From NCBI RefSeq assembly GCF_018691265.1, contig NW_024881327.1:23801936-23865935 (forward strand): 64,000 bases of DNA, written 5' to 3'. Of this stretch, positions 37,441-49,982 are shown one piece after another. Below the pieces are notes generated by a model. The model had not been told where the DNA came from, did no database searches, and saw only the letters and a program-made list of their open reading frames with translations. Source of the DNA: Tyto alba (Eukaryota; Chordata; Aves; Strigiformes; Tytonidae). Positions within the stretch are counted from its first letter, which is position 1; each line of letters begins with the position of its first letter. The position numbers and the translations under genes are program-made.

Positions 37441-37966
37441 CTGTATTATTTAGACCTTTTTATGTTGCTGTCAGCCTAGCCAGCTCCCACTCTGACAGAC
37501 CCATCCCAAAGTGCTTATAGACTTCACTCTTCTCAAGGCCTTTCAGCCCACCATCTTCTTCTTCTTTAGAAAAAGTAAAGGGGTTTGGATTGTGCCTGGT
37601 TCCTTGTGTGTCCTTTAATATAGCCTTGAAACTAATAAAACTGGGATGCAGCAGATAATAAGCACTTTCTTGTCTTGCCCTCATGATGACACATTAACCT
37701 GCCACCACTTTGACAGCATCTACTCAGGCAGCCTGCCACCTCTAAATAGCTACAAGGATTTTTAAGCTCAGAATCCTGTTTTTACTTGAACAAAAACTGC
37801 AACAGTGTTAAAATCATATTTTAAAACAGAAAATTTTGCTAGGAGTTAAGTGGGACATAATGAAAGGCATCACAAACACACACACAGAGCAAAACATAGC
37901 AAACAGGAAAAGCAAATGCCATCTATCATGGTCCTAAAAAAGAGAAAAAATTGATTTGAACTTATA

Positions 37967-38030
37967 CATATAGATGTTTATGTACATATATATGCATATA
38001 GATGTTTATTTACATATGTATACATATAAA
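37967..38030. repeat. Short tandem repeat, 28-bp unit
   Basis: Two copies of a 28-base unit beginning CATATAGATGTTTAT start at 37967 and 37995, with a partial third copy from 38023. The unit is AT-rich with TATA and CATA steps. The copies differ at a few positions. Confidence 0.85.
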
Positions 38031-38856
38031 TTCAGAAATGAGAAGCAAAAGATGACTGTAGATGGGATGAAATATTTTTGTGATATGAAACACAATAATT
38101 TTATTTCTATTTTAAAAATATTTACAGAAAAAATAAATTTTAAAAGACCTTGATTAAATGCCATTCACAGAACTGAAGGATATATATGGTGATGCTGATG
38201 AGAACCCTTTTCTTGTATACTCCAGACCCTGTGATTTGTATATCCTCCCCATACATATCTCCCATAGTGTCTGACCCAAATTCAGAGTTGTCCTCTGACT
38301 TGCTGGATTTCATCTATCTCCGGAGTGTGCTAAGTACCATATAATAAAATACTCTAGAGTAAGCTAGTTTCAATTTCACCTAGTGATGCTCTTCTACTGA
38401 AATATTCAATGGCTGAGAAAGACAACAACAGAACATCTAATTGTGGGGCATATTTAATTGAAAATCACCAGGCTGGAAGAAATTCAAAAGGCAGCATTTG
38501 CTCCATATCTGTGGTTAATATGGGCAACTAGAATCAGAAGACAGTCTGTCAAACCTGGGGGAATGACTGAAACACCCTTAAAGCCATCAGCTTCTAGAGC
38601 CAGTCCTCTTGATAAATAACCAGTACTTACAGGGTCACAGTCAAGGGGAGATACCGAGTGTAACCCACCCCAAAATATATCATAGTATTGTGAGGAGTCC
38701 TTGTTACAATATGGGATTAATCCCTTTCAAGCAGGGGAGAAAATTGATTTTGTGCCTCCATCATCTGAGATGAATGTTCTAACCACTAGGTGGAAAGAGA
38801 AGGAAACTGCATCTGTATCGCTTTCTTCCAAGTTTTATTAATCTCCTCTTTCCCAC

Positions 38857-38879
38857 TTTTTTTTTTTTTTTTTTTTTTT
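38857..38879. repeat. Run of 23 T
   Basis: A pure homopolymer followed by CCCCAG, another splice-acceptor look-alike. The downstream frame (to the stop near 38985) shows no conserved-looking protein sequence. Confidence 0.95.
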
Positions 38880-41800
38880 CCCCAGAAGAAATTATTGACT
38901 AATCTTAGGCCAACTGGACTATTTTTAAAGACTTATTTTATCAAGACGGAAAACATTTCCTATATTACAACAAGGCTTCTATGCTGAATATAGGCAGTTA
39001 ACCAATTTCTCCCTGAAAAGTTGTTCCATTCATTCTTAAGTTGTATGAAATAGGGCACCTAAAGCTGACTTGTATCAGCTGCTTACCCTGTCTTTCAGTT
39101 TTCTTAACACAGTCTTCTTAAACTCCTTTTAACTATCCAGGCAGTCTACAGCAATATATGGTTGGAACATTGTAAATCATGTAATATTCACAAAGTTATC
39201 ACAGAGTCTCCCAGATAATCTCAGACATAACAAATGATACTACTTCATTAAGAAGTAATCCATAAATCTAGAGGTTATGTATTTATGCACTAAATGGCTT
39301 TGTATAGAATTTATATTACAATGAAACCTTTGAATTTCTTGCTTTCTAACATTAATAATGAAACAAGAACAAAACACTATTTTGAAACTTCTAATTTGAA
39401 GTTATGCTTTGACAGCAACTAGTCTTCTAGCAAGCTTCTCAAAAGTGTAATATTCTACATGACTTAAGTTTCCAAGTAACTTCTAACACTCACAATCATA
39501 CCTACACACTGAGTCCCACTCACCACTTAAGATCAGCCCATTGTGAATGGTAACTCCTCAGTAAGACATACTGGGTAGGAGACAGACATTTGAGGAATAA
39601 CATTTGTGAACAGGCAAAGCTTCGTTTAAATGAATGAAACTACAATATTTACAGCAGCTAAATATTTGACTTTCATATTTCAACTTCTTCAAGTTATTTG
39701 TGTTTTAAGAAAAATGATCTTTTAAAATACATTGGTTTTTTTTTTAAATAGATGTTGTTTTATTTGTATACAGATTCTTGTTGTAAAACATGTTTTGCTA
39801 ACTAAAAATGCTGAATCAACTTCAGTCAACCAGACAACCAAAATTTTTTAGATTAACCTAGGCATAAGATATTTGAGCCCAAAAAGAGATGTTTGGAACA
39901 CTTTAATACTGGACAGGGAGCTGTAAGGGTGCAACTCAGTTGTCACTAACAATAGCTTTTGCAGTGGAGAAATCAGCAATAATAGTAAATTTCATTTATA
40001 AAGTGACGTTCTCAGAGTCTCAGGGAGATTTGCATCCCAAGCAAGTAAAGCAACACAGAAAATAGATCTTTCAAATTCTGCTTTAAAAAGCCAAATCCAA
40101 AACCAGCTTTCCAAATATAAATAGGAATTTAATTTCATTGTGAAAACACACAGTAAAAGCTCAGACATCCACAATCTTTAAATTATATTTAGGACAAAAT
40201 CATGAATTATACCAATAGGAAAAGGAAGATTAGAAAAATTGAAGAACTAGGGCCCAATACTGCCAGAGGCCTTATAGATAAGGAAAAATACTTTACAAAC
40301 AGTGACATATTCAAAGGAACAAGGAAGCCACTAATGTATTTTTACATTTTCATGCATTTTTCTTATATCTATAATTGTGAAGAAAAATCTCTAACTCAGC
40401 AAAAAAAAATATACCAGGCTATATAGATGTGTATTTAACATTGTGATAACTAATATCCCTCAGGGCAATGAAACAGAAAAAAAAAATGTTCGGTTTGCAA
40501 TCCGAAAGTTATGATGGTCTGGTCCTTGAGGGCAATTATATTAAGAAAATGTGTATTCTTTTCTATAGTGAGAACAGAACATCGACTTCTTGTGCTGCAA
40601 CTGTATTCAGATTTCTATGCTGAAATGATTAAATTTGTTCCTTGATATGGAGAAGAGACACGATCAGTATGCTGTAGAGGAGAAAGTATCAGCTCTGACA
40701 CTTGAGAATGCTAATTTGGCACTCCATAGGAAAGCCCTCACCAAAACCCTAAAATCTTCTTCAAGGCTCTTGAAAGGGAGGGAAGGCAGATGATGTATGG
40801 AATGGCTCTCTGTTGGCAGTCAACCCTTTTCCATGTGGTTTTCTCCAATGCCAAGAACAAAGTTCTGGCTGGGAATGGCTCTCCCATGTCCTTTCTTCTT
40901 TATGGACATGCATGTCAGCGCTATAAAGTGTGGCTACAGGTTAGACATGGCATCTCAAGCAGGACGCAAAAAGTTGTGCTATGGCCAAATTCTAATCTTT
41001 AACCTGGTTGTATGCCATAATTTGGATTTTTTTAATGCTATCTGTAGTAAACAGTTATAATCACAAGTATTTTGCATCATGTTGTCACTTTGAGTCACAT
41101 TATCTGGACAAATCTACATTTGGTTTCTAAGTGACAAGACCTATTACAAAATTACTAATTGTTCATCATTGACCAAAAATTTGTTAACACTAATACATTG
41201 CAGATAAAGAGCTCCAATATTCTATTTATTTGATCTGTATGAAAGCTAGGGAATAAACAAACAGCTTATCAAGCATGTAACTGATTATTGAAAATCATAG
41301 GACATACTTTATTTTCAAGCCAAAAATTATTTTGGCTGGGTGATGATATGTTCAACCATGCTCTATTATTGTCTGCACTTTCTAAATTCAGGTTGGCCCA
41401 ACATGTGTCATTACCATTTTTTAACGAGACACGTTTGTCTTTGGATACATCAGAAAAAATAGACAAAGGTGTTTCCCCAAAAATAAATGTTGACATTATC
41501 TTACAGTGTTTACTGATATGTATTTTTATTCGTTTTCTTTACATGGGTAAACAAGGCAGCAGAGAATATATCGTGCCACCAAAGAGAAGACACACCAGTG
41601 CAAGAGGGTATTACTTACTATGACACTTTAGATTAATTATATGTGTTCATAAAGATCAATCATTATACTAGAAAGATCTTAAGACTGAATTGGAAATTGT
41701 CATTTTCATATGTGACAATGAATTAGATCGTCTGTTATGCTAATGAGGCAGATATATATATATGCTATAATTACATGAATTAAATAGGCAAAAAATAAAG

Positions 41801-43772
41801 CCTCCAGTCCCACTCAGCATCCAAAATAAAAAGTATTCTTCTTCTGGGTGTGCAATCAGTTACCAGTGATAATTACAAAGGGAAAGAAGCTTCATCAGTA
41901 ATGAAACAAGGGAATGAAAAAGAATGCTAAAGCCAAATGCCAAGGGTAAGGTCAGCATCAATTCACAGAAGTACATTATACACTAAACTATGTCATGTCT
42001 ATACTGTTTTAGAGGAGGCTACAGCAGTTTGTCTGTAACAAGGCAAAGTTTCAGCCACATTTTAGTACAGGCTCTCAAGCTTTCAGTGTAATGCCACATT
42101 CAGTTACAAATTTACCCTGCTGCAATCATTTCTTTACCTCTCAGTTTCTTTATCGTTCAGAAATACACCCAGTGCTCAACTGTCATTGCTTGAAAAACTG
42201 TATATACATCTTTCCTTTTCCTTCATTTAAAGCTTCCATAGACAGTCCCAGCATTTTTTGTCAATGTGCTATCTGAAATTGAATTTTTCTATAGTCATCC
42301 TCTACTTCTGGATGAGAAACAGTTCTAGTTGCTCAGTGCTGAAAGCCATTGTTCATGATATTTGAAACATAAGGTTTGCAGAGCCCTTACAGCTGAGCTC
42401 TGGCAGAAAGGTCCTTAGAGTGTGGGTGGTTAACAGAAAAGCTGCAGAGTGGCACCAACAGGGTGATGAATATAAAAGTACCTGTTGCCCTTTGAATCTG
42501 CACTTCAGTAAGACACAGTGAGAAAAGGTCTATCAATTTTCTTCGACTAAGATCCTGCCTGACAGATAGAAAGCCATGCTGCCTAATGAGTTGAGCCTTA
42601 CCAGGTGTTGCCAGCTAGCCTCCATGATGAAGCACAAGGGATGCATCCTGATGTCATAGCCCCTCATTAGGGACTTTGTCCGGATATCTTTAGCCTGGTG
42701 CAAAGAGACTCTGCAGGTAGGTTATACACAACTTTAAAGTATAAAGGAGTTTTAGGGAGCTGTTTGGCCAAGCACTGTCATGCTCACCTCCCCTGATACA
42801 GCTCACCAAGACCATACAGCACAGCATACAGCTTCCAGAAAGGTGGCCTCTGGAGGAGAAGCCTCTGTAGTTACATGGGACTGGTCCTGGATGTTGCTGA
42901 TCTGCTGTTTCCTATCAACTGATGGTACTGACAACTCAATCCCCAGCAAAACTAACTAGCATCCATGTTTTCCTTTTGGGCTTTAGACTATTCCTTGCTG
43001 TTGTTTTTCCTCTTGATTTATTAATGAACCTCTGACAACAATCTTAATTCTGTAACTTTTACCTTTTTATGTCTCTACAGATTATTTCATGGCTCTTTCT
43101 CTGTGGGCTGAGTCAAGGTAACACAGCTAAGCCACATAATGTCTCAAGCCTAGGTCCTTCGTACCCACATAACTAAACCTCTGGGAGTGAGGGAGATTTT
43201 GCCAGGGATTTCAGGGAGGTGATTTCATCAGAGATCCTTGAGAAGATCTGCAGGCACAGGGCTGGCATGGAAGCTGCAGGTTTTGTAAACCTCAGCAACA
43301 ATGACCTATATTCTTCACTGCTATATACTTGTACTTTGATCTAGTACCTACTTGATTATATATATATAGGCAACTTTTTTATTTACGAGCCCCATAATAA
43401 CTCTGTTTCTCACACACATGTAGAAAAGGACCAGCTGCAGCAACTGATATCATGAATGCAGCTAGAACAGATTGCACAACATCTGCATGCTTTACTCTTA
43501 AAGTTATTTCTTGTTGTTAAATAATTGCTGTCCTAAAATCTGCAACAGTCTTCTATGAAATATTACAAAACTGCATACCTTCATGACTCAAAAACATTTT
43601 TCTTAGTGTTCCAGGTGAGCCATGTAAGATTAAAGCTGAACTGATTATCCAATTAATAGTTTAAAAGCAATCATTGTTTCAAAACCTTCCTTAGGAGAAA
43701 TAGTTAAAAAAGAAATTATGAATATTTCAAAAAAATAGAATAGAATCTTCTTTGTTTATGAAAAAAGTCAAT

Positions 43773-43796
43773 CAGGTTGCTTTTCAAAGCAACCTG
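43773..43796. repeat. Near-perfect 24-bp palindrome
   Basis: Two 11-base arms, CAGGTTGCTTT and AAAGCAACCTG, are separated by only TC. It lies about 30 to 50 bases to the left of the first recognisable CR1 sequence, in otherwise unique AT-rich DNA. Confidence 0.95.
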
Positions 43797-43821
43797 TTTC
43801 ACAAGTCGTGCCTAAAGACAG

Positions 43822-44945
43822 TAAAACAATGTCCCACATGACATTCTTGTCTCTGAATTGGAGAGACATGGATTTGGTGGATGGACCTCTCAGTGGAAAA
43901 GGAGTTGGCTGGATGGTCGCACTTAAAGAGTTGAGGTCAATGACTTGATGTCCAAGTGGAGACTTGTGATGACTGGAGTTCCTCAGGGGTCAGTAGTAGG
44001 ACCATCGTTGTTTAACATCTTTGTTGGTGACATGGACAGTAGGATTGAGTGCACTCTCAGCAAGTTTGATGACGACACCAAGCTGTGTGTTGCGGTCAAC
44101 ACACTGGAGGGAAGGGATGCTACGCAGGGGGACCTGGACAGTCTTGAGAGGTGGGCCCATGCAAACCTCATGGAGTTCCACAAGGCCAAGTGCAAGGTTC
44201 TGCACATGGGTCAGGGCAATCCCAAGCACAAATACAGGCTGGGTGATGAGTGGATGGAGAACAGCCCTGAGGAGGACTTGGGAGTGTTCGTGGATAGAAA
44301 ACTGACTATGAGTCATCAATGTACACTTACATCCCAGAAAACCAACTGTATCCTGGGCTGCATTGATAGAAGTGTGGCCAGCATGTTGAGGGAGGGGATT
44401 CTTTCCCTCTACTCTGCTCTCATGAGACCCCACTGCACTGTGTTCAGCTCTGGGGCCTCCAGTATAAGAAGGACATGGACCTGCTCAAGCAGGTCCAGCG
44501 AAGAGCCACGAAGATGATCAGGGGGCTGGAGAACCTCCCTTATGAAAGCAGGCTGAGAGAGTTGGAGTTGTTTATCCTGGAGAAGAGAAGGGTCCGGGGA
44601 GACCTTATAGCAGCCTTCCAGTACTTAAAGGGGGCTACAGGAAAGGTGGGGAGGGATTCTTTATCAGGGAGTGTAGGGATAAGAGGAGGGGTAATGGTTT
44701 TAAACTGAAAGATTGTAGATTTAGATTAGATATGAGGAAGAAATTCTTTCCTCTGAGGGTGGTGAGGCACTGGCACAGGGTGCCCAGAGAATCTGTGGCT
44801 GCCCCCTCCCTGGAAGGGTTCAAGGCCAGGTTGGACGGGGCTTTGAGCAACCTGGTCTAGCGGAAGGTGTCCCTGCCTGTGGCAGGTGGGTTGGAACTAG
44901 ATGTTTTTCAAGGTCCCTTTAGGCCCAAACCATTCTATGATTCTA
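43822..44945 (+). mobile_element. CR1 LINE, 5'-truncated, plus strand
   Basis: From about 43824 (AACAATGTCCCACATGACAT) to 44945 the sequence follows the 3' part of avian CR1 without large gaps. It ends in the family's CCAAACCATTCTATGATTCT tail. About 1.1 kb of the roughly 4.5-kb full element is present, which is the usual 5' truncation. It covers the C-terminal half of the reverse transcriptase and the short 3' untranslated region. It lies opposite in orientation to the related copy at 11.2 kb. No target-site duplication is obvious, as is normal for CR1. Confidence 0.95.
43945..44708 (+). pseudogene. Decayed CR1 reverse transcriptase (C-terminal part)
   Basis: Two overlapping frames, 43945-44517 (190 codons) and 44475-44708 (77 codons), together cover the end of the reverse-transcriptase domain, so at least one frameshift separates them (about 44400-44480). 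The first has GVPQGSVVGPSLFNIFVGDM, the usual block before the catalytic aspartates. The catalytic box, normally F-A-D-D in CR1, reads F-D-D-D here (around 44065), an alanine-to-aspartate change. Next come the WAHANLMEFHKAKCKVLHMG and LYSALMRPH blocks; the second frame has [20 protein letters not shown]. The protein would be an inactive piece with no N-terminal endonuclease. Confidence 0.9.
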
Positions 44946-47900
44946 AGAAGTGAAATGATAAAGTCAGAAATTACAGAAGTAGCAAAACCTCCACTGTATT
45001 GTGCTGTGTTAATGGTGATTTTCAGTTTTTGAAGTAACACAGCAGTTGTTCATTTCTACATCTGCATCTTCATCTGAATAATAGACAAAATCCACTGACT
45101 GTTATCTGTAGCTCTCCACTTGCAGTCATGGAGCAGAGGCTGCACTGCATTGCACTCTGTTTCACAGGGTGGTCAAGGTTGGCTGCCAATGTGCAAACTC
45201 TAAATGCTATTACAAGCACCTATTTTAAGACATGAGAAATACCATTTTATATAAGATTAAGCTTTCTGAAACACTACAGCAAAGCTCCTGAGACGAATAA
45301 CAGGTGGTTTTATGCCATAATGTCACCACTCCATGAACTTCCGAACTCAGGTACAAAATGTTCTCCACCTGACTCAATGATATAGACTATTTGACTGAAA
45401 ATGTGCTCTCTGGTATTAATTGGGAGGTTGTTAATCTTAATATCATGTGTTGTCACTAGGCATTTCCAGCAGGTAAGCAACACGATAGGGAACTTTTTAC
45501 ATAGATACACCAATAAATGTGCATTAGTTGTCTACACATGCAGTGAAAGACTGCAGTAAATACAGCATGGGAAAACTTATCTGGCAACAACACAGAAATC
45601 ACAGTAATTTTGTATATAGTATCCGATGTTTATCTATAGTCTTATACAATTTTCACTAGGCTTCTTGCTTTCTGTTATTCTTAGGTGTTATGGTAGAGTA
45701 TGGAAGAATGTGTTAGTAGCTCCAGGTTTTCCATGTAGTAATATATCCTAAACTGAAGATTTCCTAGAGCTTGCTTCATTTTTATCTGGGCCTTCTTTTC
45801 TTTTACCAGTGACTTCATTGAATAGATGATTTGGATTGTACCAGCTAGAAAGAGACAACAGGTATATCACAGAAATAAAGGCACAAGGGTTATATTTTTT
45901 AAAAAATGGCAAATATTTTTAGCATGGTATGAATGAAGTAAATTATTTACTTGTAAAGAGTAAGGTTATAAGAGAAAATATATAATGTTCCTGGCACAGA
46001 AATACAGAACACAACAGTAAAAGGAACTTTCTGCATTATCTTGCTATCATTGTAATATATAATCTTACTCTTGTGCTTATTAAGGTCTACCTCAAAGCTT
46101 GTTAAGTAGCTTGTCTCCACTCTACTCTTACTTAAATCTGTTTTAGAAGGTCACTGCACTGAAAGTAGGAAACTTTTTATTCCCCTTAATTTCCAAACAA
46201 AGTTATATTTTGTAACATCTACATCTACTTTTTCTTGTTTTGAATTTGATCCTTTGAATTTTAAAGACTCTTCCCCACAGCTGGTGTCTAGTCCTTGGGC
46301 CATTCAGTCTTCATCTTCAGACTTTTATTTTGCTAGATTAAATAAACTAGCCTCTCTGTTTACTGTCACAGAAGACAACTGGTTCTCTAGTTCTCCATCC
46401 CTGTACCAAAATCATTTGGAATTCCCTCTTGCACATGAATATCTTGGAACTGTATAAAGAAGTTTACATCACAGATTTTATTAAACAGTTATATTAATAC
46501 TTCCTCATCACTAGTAAAACCAGATATTTTTGCTGGTGGCTTCTGTCAGGATATGTCTTCCACTGACCACTGTCCATTTTGGCTCATTGGCCATTACTGG
46601 CACTGCAGAGACTCCTTCTTCAGTGACCACAACTGACTGGAAGCTATTTCTAACATCAATCCAGAGATGACATTCATTTAACCTTGTCCAGCCACAAAGA
46701 TTGGTCAAATACCAAAGCTGTCGCTCAGTGTCCTTTATCCCACAGTCTGGCAAATAACAAACATAATATTGTGTAGCAGTGATTAAACAGCATACAGGAG
46801 GTTTCAGCAGCTGGCAACCAGGGATTTCAAGTGATGACTATCCTTTATATCCGTATGTTTTTCTATTTGATACTGTCTTCTGTCATGCATCTATCAAGCA
46901 TTTTAATAGGTATTTAGATTAGCCAAACACTAAGCATGTTTTCAAGGTCAGATGCCAAATGTTTAAATCTTTGCATGCTATATTGGGCTATTTCCTGATC
47001 TGCTCACACTCACTGCATGACATTACATCTGTCTTGTATAGACCTTCATTAGTCCTTCAATGGACCACAGACATCCTGCTCTTCAATGTATGATCAGTTG
47101 CACATCTGCAACTGCTTTTAATGGTTTTTAGGCCTTTCATAGCTACATAAAAATAGTAATTCATATATTTGTGTGTACATGTAACATAATACACACATAT
47201 ATATACACTGAAATGTAAAATACACAATGAGCTCTCCAACTGATGAACTGAAGCTTATGGAATAAATTCAGATTAGTTCCTAAGTGTTAAGCTTGTTAAA
47301 ATTTTGCCTGATTTATATTTTGCCAAGTGAAAATCCAAGGAAAATATTAAAAGAACATTGTATATCTCAGTCATGTAAAAATATTAAGCCAAGTACTGAA
47401 AACTAATAGATTTGAATAGTGGATTTGTGAGAAAGACTAAATTTTTTTGTCGTTTTTAGAGCAAGTAGGATCACATCTTTTAGTTCACCTCTTTATTCAC
47501 CATAGAAACTTAATATGTAATGTAATATTATAATTTAATTTTATATGATCCCAGAAGCTAAAACTCTCAGAGAAGCTTTAAGATGTTTGGAACTTGTGAT
47601 ACTAAGTTATTAGCAGCAGCTACCCCTTAGCTCTTTTTTCCTAGAAGAGGGAAGCATCTCACAACAACCTAATAGGTCTCCTTACAAGACTACCCTCCAC
47701 CAGGAAGGAAAGAAAAGAAAAAAGAAAAAGAGCAGCTAATAAAGATTTATCTGATTCAGTTTTAATTTCTGTGAAGTCTCTATGCCTTCATGGAACTAAA
47801 AGAATTGAAATAAGATTTTTAATATGAAAACATAAATAGGGGCTTCACAGCTCTTAAATGTCATCCCAGAAGGATAAGGCTATTAGTGGGAGAGCAGGAA

Positions 47901-49493
47901 AATCTTGTTAATTTTATGGAAAGGTAATGATTTGCTTTCAGCCCATGTTTTCAATTTAGACTACCCTGCATTTTCAAAGTTGTATTTTGCATGGGAAAGA
48001 ACTACAAGCTGACACTTCTAAAATGTGAACAGTATCAGGTTCAAAAGGATCAACCTCTTAATTCCATGAACATTTATTTGTGCCAACCAATGAGAACTTG
48101 AACAACTACTCTGCATTACTTCACAAATCATCCTTAAAAAAAGGCATTTTTTTTAACTGTTAACATTATTTCCACTACACAAAAAGGCAGGATGATAATT
48201 TTTATTTTATTTTGCAAATAAGATGTTTTTCAAGCTTCCTGAAAATATCTTTACCAGATTAATGTTGTTAAATATCAAAGGTCAAAAGCTCTCATTTAAA
48301 GTCATTGTAATGGATGTTCTTCTCTGAGTTCTAATTGGACTATAAAAGTATTGAATACTATAGCTGATGATGTGCTTACTTTTTGCAATACACATACTCA
48401 TCCATTTTCATTATCTTCTAGTCAAGCTTTCTGTTCTTCTTTAGCAGACATCATAAAACAACATAAAAAAATATTCCTGATTTTGAATCAACTCTCTTAC
48501 TTTGTCATAACTCATTCTCTGTAGTATAAAAATGCAACAGCATTTACCTTGTACTCTACATCACCTGGCTGTGTTGTCACATTTGCCTGTATTGTTTAGA
48601 ATTTTCCATTTTCACTACTGAAGAATCAACGTATAAAGTATGCCTGTATGACATACATAAGATGGGAATATAAAACCAAGATAGTGTGTACACCTTCAAA
48701 ATTAATTTGTTATAGTTAAATATAATTTTAATATTTATCCTGAAAAAAATCACAATTCCTTTATATATATTCTAAGTTCTGCTGTAAATTTACTAACACT
48801 GAGTATTTATAATAGAGTAATCTGTACTCTGCAGGACCTCTACACTCTTTTAAAAAAAGATGCAAGTTTTTTTGTTACAAATCAGGAGAGAAAAATTTCC
48901 TGGCTGTAGCCAGTGCTCAGGGAAATTATGAAGTATGCAAAATTTTTTGCATAAACAGTCTTGTCGATGAGTTTTGTTTCTGAGGCATTTAGAATTTGAT
49001 TCTTATTAAATTCTAATAGTTATGCTTAATATCAAGAGTGATCTCCAAGCAACTACTCTAATAACATTAAAACCAAGAGTATCAAGAAATACTTTATATA
49101 ATAAAGCAAGTGCATGGAATAAGTATCAAAACTAAGGGAATTAAAGTAATGCATGTAATTATTTTAAATTTATTATTTTAAACAAGCAGTAATTAAAAAA
49201 AAAAAAGCATTTATGTACAGTTTAAACAAATGGTAATTTATGCCCTGTAGACCAAATCCATAATAAATATTCATTATTTATTTTCTTGTAACAAAAATAC
49301 AAACAAATCTTCTTATTTACCACTACAAAGTTAAAAGATAAGGCAATACCACATTACATAGACAGATATCATGGTAAAAAAAAACTGAAGAGGGATCATG
49401 CTTAAGATTATATTTCTTTGCATGAAATTATTATCAGAAGACTCAGTGGAGGGCTCAGTTGCCACTTGTTTGTTTTGGAGCTCTGATGGGTGG
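44946..49493. other. Unique AT-rich non-coding DNA
   Basis: About 4.5 kb with no supported gene or known repeat. Open frames are at most 80 codons. The region is among the most AT-rich of the window, with many short A and T runs. Confidence 0.5.
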
Positions 49494-49982
49494 TGTCCTG
49501 GTTGGGGCTGGCCTAGAGCTCCCGTTGGTTCGGCAGTGGGAGGAGCTGCAGCCCCCTGAGACCCCAGGGGCTCCCCAGGTCCCAGTGCCCTCACCTGTGT
49601 GCGGGGGCGGGGGGAGCACAGCTGGAGGGATGGGCCCCGATTGGCCGATAGTCCATGTCACGTGACATTGTGCTCACTATATAAAGGCAGGAGGGGACCG
49701 GGAGGGCCTGCTACTTCTGGGAGTGTGGCTGTGGGGCCTTTGTGTTGGGGTTTGCTGGCTGGGAGCAGGTGGGTGTTGGTCGGTGGGTGGTGAGCAGCTG
49801 TATGGTACGTTACCTGTTGATACTGCTGTCAGTGTATTGTTCTGTTACTGTTATTAAGCTGTTTTTATCTCAACCCATGAGTCTCTCTTTGCCCCTCTGA
49901 TTCCCTCCCCATTCCTAAGTGGGGGGAGGGTGGGTGAGCGGCTGTGGGATGTTTAGCTGCCAACCGGGCTCAAACCATGTCA
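49494..49982 (+). mobile_element. ERV solo LTR, plus strand, 489 bp
   Basis: It starts TGTCCTGGTTGGGGCTGG and ends GGGCTCAAACCATGTCA, with the interior order of the avian family to which the outer LTR at 15.8 kb also belongs. The shared part includes TTTTTATCTCAACCCATGAG (49862-49881) and GAGCGGCTGTGGGATGTTTA (from 49936). The U3 half is distinct and GC-rich, with an inverted CCAAT box (GATTGG), CACGTG and a TATA box. The flanks TGGGTGG and GGGGATG do not give a clean duplication. No primer-binding site or viral gene follows. Confidence 0.85.
49639..49685 (+). promoter_or_regulatory. LTR core promoter: CCAAT, E-box, TATA
   Basis: Inside the 49.5-kb LTR, GATTGG (reverse CCAAT, 49640-49645), CACGTG (49659-49664) and TATATAAA (49678-49685) lie in that order over 46 bases. 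This is a well-formed RNA polymerase II promoter pointing towards higher coordinates. Whether it is active is not shown by the sequence. Confidence 0.6.

Larger units (their letters stand above)
37441..43772. other. Unique AT-rich non-coding DNA
   Basis: Apart from the tandem repeat at 38.0 kb and the T run at 38.9 kb, about 6.3 kb shows no supported feature. A somewhat GC-richer patch at about 42380-42900 holds an isolated TATAAAAG at 42471-42478 but no recognisable promoter partner or transcript. Open frames reach 111 codons (41288-41623, +) with no motif. Confidence 0.45.

Noticed and set aside
43990..44433. 147-codon minus-strand frame
   Set aside because: It is the antisense shadow of the CR1 reverse transcriptase remnant on the plus strand.
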